A stretch of 64,000 bases of DNA from Amycolatopsis viridis (GTDB taxonomy: Bacteria > Actinomycetota > Actinomycetes > Mycobacteriales > Pseudonocardiaceae): positions 2,604,001-2,668,000 of the forward strand of contig NZ_JAANOU010000001.1 in NCBI RefSeq assembly GCF_011758765.1, given 5' to 3'. How positions within the stretch are numbered: the stretch's first letter is position 1; every line of letters starts with the position of its first letter. Shown piece by piece: positions 40,965-50,079 of the stretch. Under the pieces are notes generated by a model. That model had not been told where the DNA came from. It did not search any database and worked only from the letters and a program-made list of their open reading frames with translations. The position numbers and the translations under genes are program-made.

Positions 40965-42472
40965 TGACCGAAGACCTGCTGACCATGCGCGGCATCGTCA
41001 AGACGTTCCCGGGTGTCCGGGCGCTGGACGGCGTCGAGCTCTCGGTGCGGGCCGGGGAGGTGCACTGCCTGCTCGGCCAGAACGGCGCCGGCAAGTCCAC
41101 GCTCATCAAGGTGCTCGCCGGGGCGCACCAGCCGGACGCGGGCGAGATCCGCTGGCGCGGCGAGCCGGTCACGCTGTCGTCGCCAGTCACCGCGCTGCGG
41201 TGCGGCATCGCGACCATGTACCAGGAGCTCGACCTCATTCCCGCGTTGTCCGTGGCGGACAACATCTTCCTCGGCCACGAGCCCGCCCAGGCCGGTTTTA
41301 CCCGCGACCGGCACGCCCGCGTCAGGGCGAGCGAGCTGCTGGCCCGGCTCGGGCACCCGGAGATCCACCCCGACCGCGAGGTCGCCGACCTGTCCGCGGC
41401 CGGGCAGCAACTGGTGTCGATGGCCCGCGCGCTGGTCCACGACGCCCGGCTGATCGTGATGGACGAGCCGACCGCGGCGCTCGCCTCCGACGAGGTGGAC
41501 AACCTGTTCCGCATCGTCGCCGAGCTCACCGCCGACGGGGTCGCCGTCGTCTACATCTCGCACCGGCTGGAGGAGATCCGCCGGATCGGTAACCGGGTCA
41601 CCGTCCTCAAGGACGGCGCGACCGTCGCTGCCGGGCTCGACGTGGCCGACGTGACCACCGACCACCTGGTGTCGCTGATGTCCGGCCGCCGCGTGGAAAC
41701 CGTCTACCCGGAACGACTCGAATCCACGGTGGACAGTTCCGCGGAGCTGCTGCGGGTGGCGAACCTGACCCGGCACGGCGAGTTCGAAGACGTCAGCTTC
41801 ACCCTCCGGCGCGGCGAGATCCTCGGCGTGGCCGGGCTCGTCGGCGCCGGCCGCAGCGAGCTGCTGGAGACCGTCTTCGGCGCCCGCAAACCCGACGCGG
41901 GCACCGTGCACGTGGACGGCAAGCGCCTCAAGCCCGGTGACGTGCCCGCCGCCGTGGCCGCCGGGATCGGGCTGGCACCGGAGGAGCGCAAGAGCCAGGC
42001 GCTGCTGCTGGAGATGTCGGTGGCGCACAACGTGACCCTGGCCAGTCTGCCCGCCTACAGCCGCTTCGGCTTCACCGACCGCACCCGCGAGCTCGGCGAC
42101 TCGGCCGAGCGGCTGCGGCAGCTGGACCTGCGCCCGGCCGACCCGCGCCGCCCGGTCGGCACGCTCTCCGGCGGCAACCAGCAAAAGGCGGTCGTGGCGC
42201 GCTGGCTCGTGCGGGGCTGCTCGATCCTGTTGCTGGACGAGCCGACCCGCGGCGTCGACGTGGGTGCGCGGGCCGAGCTGTACCGGCTGATCCGCGAGCT
42301 CGCCGCGGCCGGCGTCGGGATCGTGCTGGTGTCCAGCGAGATGCCCGAGGTGCTCGGGCTCGCCGACCGCGTGCTCGTGCTGCGGGAGGGCCAGGTGGTC
42401 CGCGAGGCACCCGCCCACGAGCTGACCGAAGCAGACGTGCTGAATCTGGTGATGGAGGGAAGTGCGGCATGA
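40964..42472 (+). CDS. Sugar ABC transporter ATPase, ribose/galactose type
   Basis: 502 aa with two ABC domains. The first has GQNGAGKSTLIK, the atypical signature LSAAGQQLVSMARAL usual in RbsA/MglA proteins, and LIVMDEPTAAL. The second has the degenerate P-loop GLVGAGRSEL, LSGGNQQKAVVARWL and LLLDEPTRGVD. Start ATG 40964 has GGAGG 4 nt upstream and shares one base with the ROK stop; the 3' end overlaps the permease by 4 nt. It energises CUT2-class import of a monosaccharide or cyclitol such as myo-inositol. Confidence 0.93.
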   Translation: MTEDLLTMRGIVKTFPGVRALDGVELSVRAGEVHCLLGQNGAGKSTLIKVLAGAHQPDAGEIRWRGEPVTLSSPVTALRCGIATMYQELDLIPALSVADNIFLGHEPAQAGFTRDRHARVRASELLARLGHPEIHPDREVADLSAAGQQLVSMARALVHDARLIVMDEPTAALASDEVDNLFRIVAELTADGVAVVYISHRLEEIRRIGNRVTVLKDGATVAAGLDVADVTTDHLVSLMSGRRVETVYPERLESTVDSSAELLRVANLTRHGEFEDVSFTLRRGEILGVAGLVGAGRSELLETVFGARKPDAGTVHVDGKRLKPGDVPAAVAAGIGLAPEERKSQALLLEMSVAHNVTLASLPAYSRFGFTDRTRELGDSAERLRQLDLRPADPRRPVGTLSGGNQQKAVVARWLVRGCSILLLDEPTRGVDVGARAELYRLIRELAAAGVGIVLVSSEMPEVLGLADRVLVLREGQVVREAPAHELTEADVLNLVMEGSAA

Positions 42473-43503
42473 CGAAGGACTCCTCGTCGGTGTTGCCCGA
42501 GGCCACGCCGGCCCCGCCACCCCGGGCGGCGCCCCCGGCGGCCAAGCCCGCGCGCGGGCGGTTTCCGGTGGACGCCCGGCTGGCCGGCCTGTTCGGCGTG
42601 TTCGTCCTGCTCTGCGTGGTCGGCTGGCTGACCCGGCCGGACGCGTTCTTCACCGAGGGCAACCTCTCCACCGTGCTGCGGCTGGCCGCCGCGATCGGCG
42701 TGGTGAGCGTCGGCATGACCTTCGTGATCATCAGCGGCGGGATCGACCTGTCCGTCGGGTCGATCGTCGCGCTGTCCAGCGTGTGGGCGACGACGCTGGC
42801 GACGCAGTCGTTCGGTCCGCTGGTGATGGTGATCTGCGCGCTGGCGGTCGGACTGGGCTGCGGCCTGGTCAACGGGGTGCTCGTCGCCTACGGCCGCGTG
42901 GTGCCGTTCATCGCCACGCTCGCGATGTACGCCTCCGCCCGCGGCCTCGCCGAGCGGATCAGCGGCCGCAACACGCAGGTGGTGCGCCAGAGCGGTTTCC
43001 TCGCGTTCTTCCGCGGCGACCTGCTCGGCATCCCGGTGCTGATCTGGATGTTCGCCGCGGTGTTCGTGGCGGGGTGGGTTCTGCTCAACCGCACCACGTT
43101 CGGCCGCCGCACGTTCGCCGTCGGCGGCAACACCGAGGCGGCGCGGCTGGCCGGTATCCGCGTCAAGCGGCACACCGCGCTCGTCTACGGCGTGGCCGGG
43201 CTGTGCTGCGGCATCGCGGCGCTCATGGTCGTCGCGCGCACCACGTCGGGTGCCTCGACCAACGGCCTGTACTACGAGCTGGACGCGATCGCGGCGGTGG
43301 TCATCGGGGGCACCCTGCTCTCCGGCGGGCGCGGCACCCTGACCGGAACGCTCATCGGTGTCCTGATCTTCACCGTGCTCGGCAACATCTTCACGCTCAA
43401 CAACCTCGACACCGACATCCAGAACATCGCCAAGGGCGCCATCATCGTCCTCGCCGTGCTCCTGCAGTTCCGCAGCAGGCGGCGCGCCCGGCGCTCCACT
43501 TAG
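42469..43503 (+). CDS. Sugar ABC transporter permease, ribose type
   Basis: 344 aa, about 9-10 hydrophobic segments after a Pro/Ala-rich cytosolic N-terminus. The BPD_transp_2 hallmark FVIISGGIDLSVGSIVALSS is present, with a second block AVGGNTEAARLAGIRV. Forms the channel for the preceding ATPase, which it overlaps by ATGA. CUT2 permeases carry ribose, xylose, galactose or inositol; the adjacent ino1 homologue makes a cyclitol reasonable, by inference only. Confidence 0.93.
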   Translation: MTKDSSSVLPEATPAPPPRAAPPAAKPARGRFPVDARLAGLFGVFVLLCVVGWLTRPDAFFTEGNLSTVLRLAAAIGVVSVGMTFVIISGGIDLSVGSIVALSSVWATTLATQSFGPLVMVICALAVGLGCGLVNGVLVAYGRVVPFIATLAMYASARGLAERISGRNTQVVRQSGFLAFFRGDLLGIPVLIWMFAAVFVAGWVLLNRTTFGRRTFAVGGNTEAARLAGIRVKRHTALVYGVAGLCCGIAALMVVARTTSGASTNGLYYELDAIAAVVIGGTLLSGGRGTLTGTLIGVLIFTVLGNIFTLNNLDTDIQNIAKGAIIVLAVLLQFRSRRRARRST

Positions 43504-43558
43504 GACCAGCTTCCCCGACCCCGTCCCGACCGCACCCCGACGACCCCCTGGAGCTCCC

Positions 43559-44614
43559 ATGCCCGGACCATCCTCCCTCGCCCGCCGCCGTTTCCTCACC
43601 GGTGGCGCGGCCGTCGGCGCCGGCGCGCTGCTGGCCGCCTGCACCTCCAACGAGTCCCCGCAGTCGGCGCCGCAGGCCGTCGCCGGCACCGCGGGCCAGA
43701 ACGCCCAGCCGGGCAAGCACGTCACCATCGGCTTCTCCGCGCCGGCCGCCGACCATGGCTGGATGGCGGCGATGACGAAGAACGCCCGCACCCAGGCCGG
43801 CCGCTTCTCCGACGTCACCTTCACCGCCACCGAGGGCACCAACGACGTCAACCAGCAGATCGCCCAGGTCGAGACCCTGATCAACCAGAAGGTCGACGTC
43901 CTGGTGATCCTGCCCTTCGACGGCAAGGCCCTCACCCAGGCCGGTCAGCAGGCGATGGACGCCGGCATCCCGGTGGTCAACGTGGACCGGGTGTTCGACA
44001 CGCCACTGGCCTACCGCACCTGGATCGGCGGCGACAACTACCGGATGGGCGTCAACGCCGGCAACTACATCGCGGCGGAGCTCAAGCGCAAGGGTGTGGC
44101 CAGCCCGGTGATCGGCGAGGTCGCCGGCATCGATTCGCTGCCGCTGACCCAGGAACGCAGCCAGGGGTTCAAGGACGCGCTGGCGAAGAACGGGTTCCGC
44201 GTCGGGCCGCGCGTCTCGGCGCAGTTCACCCCGGAGAGCGGCGAGCAGATGACGGCGAACCTGCTGCAGTCGGCGAGCAAACTGGACGCGTTGTGGAACC
44301 ACGACGACGACCAGGGCATCGGTGTGCTCGCGGCGATCGACAGCGCGCGCCGGTCCGAGTTCTTCCTGGTCGGCGGCGCCGGGTCGCGCAACATGATGGA
44401 CCTGGTCAAGGCCGACAGCAGCGTCATCAAGGCCACCGTGCTCTACAGCCCGTCGATGGCGTCCTCGGCCATCGCCCTGGCCCGGCTGCTCGGCCAGGGC
44501 AAGGGCATCGGCGACCTCGCCGAGCACGAGATCCCCGCGACCGTCACGACCTACTCGGCCGTGGTGACCAAGGAGAACGTCGATTCCTATGCCGATGTCG
44601 CCTTCGACTCCTGA
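43559..44614 (+). CDS. Sugar-binding lipoprotein of the CUT2 transporter
   Basis: 351 aa. The signal combines twin arginines (ARRRFLTGG) with lipobox LLAAC, so Tat export followed by lipidation is possible. Periplasmic_binding_4 fold: VTIGFSAPAADHGWM, QVETLINQKVDVLVILPFDG, GGDNYRMGVNAGNYIA, LWNHDDDQGIG. The only appreciable gap of the operon (55 nt) precedes it. Its 3' end overlaps the dehydrogenase by 26 nt. Confidence 0.92.
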   Translation: MPGPSSLARRRFLTGGAAVGAGALLAACTSNESPQSAPQAVAGTAGQNAQPGKHVTIGFSAPAADHGWMAAMTKNARTQAGRFSDVTFTATEGTNDVNQQIAQVETLINQKVDVLVILPFDGKALTQAGQQAMDAGIPVVNVDRVFDTPLAYRTWIGGDNYRMGVNAGNYIAAELKRKGVASPVIGEVAGIDSLPLTQERSQGFKDALAKNGFRVGPRVSAQFTPESGEQMTANLLQSASKLDALWNHDDDQGIGVLAAIDSARRSEFFLVGGAGSRNMMDLVKADSSVIKATVLYSPSMASSAIALARLLGQGKGIGDLAEHEIPATVTTYSAVVTKENVDSYADVAFDS

Positions 44615-45800
44615 CCCGGCGGCCACCCCGGGCGCCGTGATCGGCGTCGGCATGGTGGGGCACGCCTTCATGGGCGCCGTGCACGCCCACGCCTGGCGCT
44701 CGGTGCACCGGTTCTTCGACGTGCCGCTGGTGCCGCGGCTGGCCGTGCTCGGCGGCCGCGACCCGGACCGCACGAAGGCCGCCGCCGCCCGGCAGGGCTG
44801 GGCGGACGTGGAGACCGACTGGGCGGCCCTGATCGCCCGCGACGACGTGGGCATCGTCGACGTCTGCACGCCCGGCGACTCGCACTGCGAGATCGCCATC
44901 GCCGCGCTCGCCGCCGGCAAGCACGTGCTGTGCGAGAAGCCGCTGGCCAATTCGGTGGCCGAGGCCGAGGAGATGGCGGCGGCCGCCGAACGGGCGGCGC
45001 TGCACGGGCAGCGGGCCATGGTCGGCTTCAACTACCGGCGCGTGCCGGCCATCGCGCTCGCGCGCAAACTGGTCGCCGAGGGCAGGCTGGGCACGATCCG
45101 CCAGGTCCGGGCCGCCTACCTGCAGGACTGGCTGGCCGACCCGGCCACGCCGATGACGTGGCGGCTGCGCCGGGACCGGGCCGGGTCCGGGGCACTGGGC
45201 GACATCGCCGCGCACGCCGTGGACACCGCCCAGTTCATCCTGGGCGACCGCATCACCGGGGTGTCGGCGATGACCGAGACGTTCGTGCGGCAGCGGCCGG
45301 TGAGTGCGGCGCCGGGCAGCGCGCTGGGCGAGGTCGACGTCGACGACGTCACGGTGTTCCTCGCCCGGTTCACCGGCGGGGCGGTGGCCACGTTCGAGGC
45401 CACCCGGTTCGCGCTGGGCCGCAAGAACGCGTTGCGGGTGGAGATCAACGGGTCGCGGGGCAGCCTGGCGTTCGACTTCGAGTCGATGAACGAGCTGTCC
45501 TTCTACGACGGTGACGCCGATCCGGCCGAGGCCGGGTTCCGCCGCATCCTGGTGACCGAGCCGGCGCACCCGTACGTGGGTGCGTGGTGGCCGCCCGGGC
45601 ACCTGCTCGGGTACGAGCACACCTTCACCCACGAGATCGCCGACTTCCTCACCGCGATCGGCGAGCGGCGCGACCCGGAGCCGTCGTTCGCCGACGGGTT
45701 GCAGGTCCAGCGGGTGCTGCAGGCGGTGCAGGACAGCGCGGGCAACGGAACGTCCTGGGTCGGCGTACCAGGATCGACCGAAAGGGTGATCGATGCCTGA
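44589..45800 (+). CDS. Gfo/Idh/MocA-family NAD(P)-dependent dehydrogenase
   Basis: 403 aa. N-terminal Rossmann domain starting IGVGMVGHAFMGAVHA, with the family EKPLANSVAEAEEM, the catalytic-site GFNYRRVPAIALA, and DIAAHAVDTAQFILGD, whose Asp and His are typical of inositol/glucose-fructose dehydrogenase relatives. Likely oxidises or reduces a sugar or cyclitol imported by the upstream transporter. Starts ATG 44589 or 44595 are both possible. The 3' end overlaps the ino1 homologue by 8 nt. Confidence 0.9.
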   Translation: MPMSPSTPDPAATPGAVIGVGMVGHAFMGAVHAHAWRSVHRFFDVPLVPRLAVLGGRDPDRTKAAAARQGWADVETDWAALIARDDVGIVDVCTPGDSHCEIAIAALAAGKHVLCEKPLANSVAEAEEMAAAAERAALHGQRAMVGFNYRRVPAIALARKLVAEGRLGTIRQVRAAYLQDWLADPATPMTWRLRRDRAGSGALGDIAAHAVDTAQFILGDRITGVSAMTETFVRQRPVSAAPGSALGEVDVDDVTVFLARFTGGAVATFEATRFALGRKNALRVEINGSRGSLAFDFESMNELSFYDGDADPAEAGFRRILVTEPAHPYVGAWWPPGHLLGYEHTFTHEIADFLTAIGERRDPEPSFADGLQVQRVLQAVQDSAGNGTSWVGVPGSTERVIDA

Positions 45801-46944
45801 CCGAACTGGATTGTGGCTCGTCGGTGCTCGGGGCTCGGTGGCCACGACGGCGATCTGCGGGCTGCTCGCGATCCGGTCCCGCCTCGCCGGGCCGGACGGC
45901 TGCGTGACCGAGCGGCTGGACGTCGCACCCGGCGTGCTGCCGGGCTGGGACGAGCTCGTCGTCGGCGGCCACGACCTGGTGGACACTCCGCTGGAGAAGA
46001 AGGCCGAGCAGCTCACGGCCGCCGGGCTGCTCCCGGCCGGCCTGGTGCCGGCTATCCGCGACGGCCTGCGTGCGGTGGAGGCGGACCTGCGTCCGGTCGT
46101 TTCCGGCGGCACGCAGGCGGGGACCGCCGCGCGGCTGGCCCGCGATCTGCGGGAGTTCCGCGCCCGGCACGGGTTGTCGGTCGTCGTGGTCGTCAACGTC
46201 GCGTCCACCGAACCGCCGGTCGCGGACGCGCCGGAGCACCACGACCTCGACGCGCTGGTGGCGGCGCTGGACGAGCCGGGCCGCGAGGTCCTGCCGGCCA
46301 GCTCGCTGGCGGCGTACGCGGCGGTCTCGGCGGGCTGCCCGTTCGTGGACTTCACGCCGTCGCCCGGCATCCGGCTGCCCGCGCTCGTCGAGTTCGCCCG
46401 GCGGCAGGGGCTCGCTCATGCCGGGTCGGACGGCAAGACCGGGGAGACGCTGCTGCGCTCGGTGCTCGCGCCGATGTTCGCGGCGCGGGCGCTGAAGGTG
46501 CGCTCGTGGGCGGGCACCAACCTGCTCGGCGGCGGTGACGGCGCGACGCTGGCCGATCCGGTGACAGCGGCCGGGAAGCTCGAGTCCAAGGCGCGCGGGC
46601 TGGCCGCCCTGCTCGGCGACGACGTGACCGCGCCGCTGCACATCGACCACGTGCCCGATCTCGGCGAGCAGAAGACCGCGTGGGACCACGTGTCCTTCGA
46701 AGGGTTCCTCGGCGCCCGGATGACCCTGCAGTTCACCTGGACCGGCTACGACTCGGCGCTGGCCGCGCCGCTGGTGCTGGATCTGGCCCGGCTCACCGCG
46801 GCGGCGCACCGGGCGGGCGCGACCGGGCCGCTGGCGCCGCTGGCGTTCTTCTTCAAGGACCCGGTGGGCACCGGCGAGCACCGGTTCGCCGAGCAGGCCC
46901 GGATCCTGGCCGAGTGGGCGGCGTCGCTGGGGCGGCCGGCGTGA
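45793..46944 (+). CDS. Inositol-3-phosphate synthase family protein
   Basis: 383 aa. NAD-binding WLVGARGSVATT at the N-terminus and the synthase core SDGKTGETLLRSVLAPMF followed by VRSWAGTNLLGGGDG, plus a late KDP motif (FFFKDPVG). Classical enzymes convert glucose-6-phosphate to 1L-myo-inositol-1(3)-phosphate. The canonical core usually reads with an asparagine near the final GN-DG; here GGGDG, so substrate or product may differ. Homologues sit next to a UbiA-type gene in other actinobacterial clusters (for example SCO3243/SCO3242 in the CDA region). It is tightly coupled to the genes on both sides. Confidence 0.88.
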   Translation: MPDRTGLWLVGARGSVATTAICGLLAIRSRLAGPDGCVTERLDVAPGVLPGWDELVVGGHDLVDTPLEKKAEQLTAAGLLPAGLVPAIRDGLRAVEADLRPVVSGGTQAGTAARLARDLREFRARHGLSVVVVVNVASTEPPVADAPEHHDLDALVAALDEPGREVLPASSLAAYAAVSAGCPFVDFTPSPGIRLPALVEFARRQGLAHAGSDGKTGETLLRSVLAPMFAARALKVRSWAGTNLLGGGDGATLADPVTAAGKLESKARGLAALLGDDVTAPLHIDHVPDLGEQKTAWDHVSFEGFLGARMTLQFTWTGYDSALAAPLVLDLARLTAAAHRAGATGPLAPLAFFFKDPVGTGEHRFAEQARILAEWAASLGRPA

Positions 46945-47795
46945 ACCCGTACGTGCAGCTGGTGCGGGCCCCGGCCGCGCTGAGCGTCCTGGGTGACACG
47001 GTGGCCGGTGCGGCGGCGGCCGGGCGTCCGCTGCGGGGGCGGCGGCTCGCGCTGCCGCTGGCGTCGGTCGCCTTCTACTGGTCCGGCATGGCGCTCAACG
47101 ACTGGGCGGACCGGCGGCTGGACGCGGTGGAGCGGCCGGAGCGGCCGATCCCGTCCGGTCGGATCAGCGCGTCCCGGGCGTTCGGCGTGGCAGCCGGGTT
47201 GAGCGGGGCGGGCCTGGTGTTGTCCGCGCTCGCCGGCGGCCGTGACGCCCTCACGGTCGCCGCGCCCCTCGCGGCGGCGGTGTGGGCCTACGACACCGTG
47301 CTGAAGAAGACCCCGCTCGCGCCGGTGGCGATGGCGGTGTGCCGGTCGCTGGACGTCCTGCTCGGCGCGGGCGGACGCGCCGCGTCCCGGGCGCTGGTGC
47401 CGGCGGCCGTGCTCGGCGGGCACACGCTCGGGGTAACCGCGTTGTCGGCGGGCGAGGTGCACGGCGCGTCCCCGGCGCGGGCGGCCGGTGCCCTCGCGCT
47501 GACCTCGGTGTCGGCCGCCGCGGCGGCCTCCGGCCGGGGCGGCCGCCCGGGGCAGCGCGCCGCCGCGCTGGCCGCGGCCGCCGGATACGGGGTGAGCGTG
47601 GGAACCCGGCAGTACGCGGCCGTGCGCACACCGACCGCGCCGGTCGTGCGGGCGGCCACGGCCGCCGGCATCCACGGCATGGTGCCGTTGCAGGCGGCGC
47701 TCGCGGCCCGGCGCGGACGGGTCCGCGCAGCGGCCCTCGTCGCGCTCGCGCTGCCACTGGCCCGGCGGCTCGGCCGGAAGGTGAGCCCGACATGA
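46941..47795 (+). CDS. UbiA-like membrane protein, EboC / SCO3242-type
   Basis: 284 aa, strongly hydrophobic with about 7-8 membrane segments. The first UbiA Asp motif is NDWADRRLDAVERPERPIPSGR, split as NDWADRRLD and ERPERPIPSGR; the second Asp-rich motif is degenerate (YDTVLKK). UbiA proteins transfer prenyl groups in the membrane. EboC belongs to this superfamily and works in the Ebo system. GTG 46941 overlaps the ino1 homologue by 4 nt. Either a cyclitol prenyltransferase or a non-catalytic membrane component is possible. Confidence 0.8.
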   Translation: MNPYVQLVRAPAALSVLGDTVAGAAAAGRPLRGRRLALPLASVAFYWSGMALNDWADRRLDAVERPERPIPSGRISASRAFGVAAGLSGAGLVLSALAGGRDALTVAAPLAAAVWAYDTVLKKTPLAPVAMAVCRSLDVLLGAGGRAASRALVPAAVLGGHTLGVTALSAGEVHGASPARAAGALALTSVSAAAAASGRGGRPGQRAAALAAAAGYGVSVGTRQYAAVRTPTAPVVRAATAAGIHGMVPLQAALAARRGRVRAAALVALALPLARRLGRKVSPT

Positions 47796-49204
47796 GCGGA
47801 TACCACCTCGGCTACGGCACCAACGGTTTCGCCAACCACCGGCTGGACGACGCGCTGGCGATCATCGCCGACCTCGGCTACACCGCGGTCGCGCTGACCC
47901 TGGACCACCAGCACCTCGACCCGTACGCGGACGACCTGGCCGCGCGCGTGGACCGGGTGGCGACCCGGCTGGACGCGCTCGGCCTGCGGTGCGTCGTGGA
48001 GACCGGCGCGCGGTTCCTGCTCGACCCGTGGCACAAGCACGAACCGACGCTGGTCAGCGAGGACGCGGACAAGCGGCTGGACTTCCTGGCCCGGGCCGTC
48101 CGGGTCGCCGAGGGGCTGGGCGCGGACTGCGTGTCGTTCTGGTCCGGCGTGTCTACTGTGGACCGTGACACGGCCTGGCAGCGGCTGCGCTCGCGGATGC
48201 CCGTCGTGCTGGCCGAAGCGGACCGGCGCGGCGTGTGGCTCGGTCTGGAACCCGAACCGGGCATGCTGGTGGAAACGCTGTCGGACGCGCTGCGGCTGCG
48301 CACCGAGCTCGGCGAGCCCGAGCCGCTCGGGATCACCCTGGACGTCGGGCACTGCGTCGCGGTCGAGGAGGTCGATGCGGCCACCTGCCTCCGGCAGGCC
48401 GGGGCACTGCTGGTCAACGTGCAGCTGGACGACATGCGGCCGGGCGTGCACGAGCACCTCGAGTTCGGCGACGGGGAGCTGGACCTGCCGGCCACCCTCG
48501 CCGCGCTGGACGAGATCGGCTACCGCGGCGTCGCCGCCGTCGAACTGCCGCGGCACGGCCACGCCGCGCCGCAGGTCGCCCGCGCCGCCCTGACCGCGCT
48601 GCGTGCCGCGCGGCTGGACCAGTCCTGGCTCGCGCCCGCGCAACGCCGGGTGGCCGCCGACCCGGATGCGATCCGCACGCTGTTCCCGGCGGCCGGCCGG
48701 CACGCCGGGCGTGCACCGCTGCACCCGCACTCCGATCCGGACGGCCTGGTGCACGGCACGGCCGACGACCTCGCCCGCACCCGGCTGCTGGAAACGCTCG
48801 CCACGGTACTGCCCGCGGCGGAGTTCGCCACCGAGCTGGCCGACCTCTACCGCTACGGCGACGGCGCCGAGCGGCGTGGCGTGCTGCGTGCGCTGTCCGC
48901 CGTGGGCGACCGGGCGCCGGCGACCGGCCTCGAGCTCGTCCGCGACGCCCTGCGCAGCAACGACACCGGCCTGATCGCCGCCGCGCTCGGCCCGTTCGCG
49001 GCCCGGCACCTGGACCAGCACGGCTGGCGCCACGGGGTGCTCAAGTGCCTGTTCACCGGCATCCCGGTGGCCGCGGTCGCCGAGCTGGACCGGCGGGCCG
49101 ACGACGAGCTGCGCCGGATGATCACCGACTACGCCGGGGAGCGCCGGGCTGCCGGGCGCGCGGTCCCGGCCGACGCCCTCCGCCTCCTGGAAGGGGCCCG
49201 CTGA
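47792..49204 (+). CDS. TIM-barrel isomerase fused to an EboA domain
   Basis: 470 aa. Residues 1 to about 265 form a sugar-phosphate isomerase/epimerase barrel (LGYGTNGFANHRLDDAL, GLEPEPGMLVE, ITLDVGHCVAVEE, VNVQLDDMRPG) with metal-ligand Glu, Asp, His. Residues about 285-470 match the all-helical EboA pattern (LFPAAGRHAGRAPL, ELADLYRYGDGAERRGVLRAL, LKCLFTGIPVAAVAELD). EboA is needed for metabolite trafficking in the Ebo system of cyanobacteria and eustigmatophyte symbionts, by unknown chemistry. Overlaps 4 nt upstream and 1 nt downstream. Confidence 0.82.
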   Translation: MSGYHLGYGTNGFANHRLDDALAIIADLGYTAVALTLDHQHLDPYADDLAARVDRVATRLDALGLRCVVETGARFLLDPWHKHEPTLVSEDADKRLDFLARAVRVAEGLGADCVSFWSGVSTVDRDTAWQRLRSRMPVVLAEADRRGVWLGLEPEPGMLVETLSDALRLRTELGEPEPLGITLDVGHCVAVEEVDAATCLRQAGALLVNVQLDDMRPGVHEHLEFGDGELDLPATLAALDEIGYRGVAAVELPRHGHAAPQVARAALTALRAARLDQSWLAPAQRRVAADPDAIRTLFPAAGRHAGRAPLHPHSDPDGLVHGTADDLARTRLLETLATVLPAAEFATELADLYRYGDGAERRGVLRALSAVGDRAPATGLELVRDALRSNDTGLIAAALGPFAARHLDQHGWRHGVLKCLFTGIPVAAVAELDRRADDELRRMITDYAGERRAAGRAVPADALRLLEGAR

Positions 49205-50079
49205 TGCGCCTGTTCGATCCGCACATCCACATGACCTCCCGCACCACCGACGACTACCAGGCCATGTACGCCGCCGGCGTGCGGGCGCTGGTCGAACCCG
49301 CGTTCTGGCTCGGCCAGCCCCGCACCGGGGTGTCCTCGTTCACCGACTACTTCGACGGCCTGATCGGCTGGGAACGGTTCCGCGCGGCCCAGTTCGGCAT
49401 CCGCCACCACTGCACGATCGCGCTCAACCCGAAGGAGGCCAACGACCCGCGCTGCACCCCGGTGCTCGACGTGCTGCCGCGTTACCTCGCCAAGGACGGG
49501 GTGGTCGCGGTCGGCGAGGTCGGCTACGACTCGATGACCCCGGCGGAGGACGCCGCCTTCGCCCGGCAGCTCGAGCTGGCCGGGGAGCACGACCTGCCGG
49601 TCCTGGTGCACACCCCGCACCGGGACAAGCTGGCGGGCACCAGGCGCACGCTCGCCGTGGTGGCCGAGTCCGGCGTCCCGCCGGAGCGCGTCGTGGTCGA
49701 CCACCTCAACGAGGTCACCGTCGGCCTGGTCAAGGAGTCCGGGTGCTGGATGGGCTTTTCCATCTACCCGGACACCAAGATGGACGAGCAGCGCATGGTG
49801 GCGATCCTGCACGAGTACGGCACCGAGCGGATGCTGGTCAACTCCGCCGCCGACTGGGGGCGCTCCGACCCGCTGAAGGTGCGCAAGACCGGCCTGGCGA
49901 TGCTGGACGGCGGGTTCACCGAGTCCGATGTGGACCAGGTGCTGTGGGCCAACCCGGTCGCCTTCTACGGGCAGAGCGGGCGGCTGGTGCTCGACGAGCT
50001 GCCCTCCTTCACCGCGGCGAAGGAGACGTTCGCGGGCAACTCGGTACTGCGCGGCGGACGGGACGAGGCGGTCGTGTGA
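49204..50079 (+). CDS. TatD-family metal-dependent hydrolase (EboB-like)
   Basis: 291-aa amidohydrolase-type barrel with metal ligands DPHIHM, VAVGEVGYD, LVHTPHRDK, VVDHLNEV and NSAADWGRSD. TatD proteins are usually nucleases, but the Ebo-associated branch works with EboA/C/E/F in metabolite processing, and this order fits that. ATG 49204 shares one base with the previous stop; GTG of eboE overlaps its end by 4 nt. No export signal. Confidence 0.85.
   Translation: MRLFDPHIHMTSRTTDDYQAMYAAGVRALVEPAFWLGQPRTGVSSFTDYFDGLIGWERFRAAQFGIRHHCTIALNPKEANDPRCTPVLDVLPRYLAKDGVVAVGEVGYDSMTPAEDAAFARQLELAGEHDLPVLVHTPHRDKLAGTRRTLAVVAESGVPPERVVVDHLNEVTVGLVKESGCWMGFSIYPDTKMDEQRMVAILHEYGTERMLVNSAADWGRSDPLKVRKTGLAMLDGGFTESDVDQVLWANPVAFYGQSGRLVLDELPSFTAAKETFAGNSVLRGGRDEAVV

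Noticed and set aside
39956..42520. 854-aa minus-strand open frame opposite the ROK and transporter ATPase genes
   Set aside because: No recognisable domain, and the plus strand is clearly coding.
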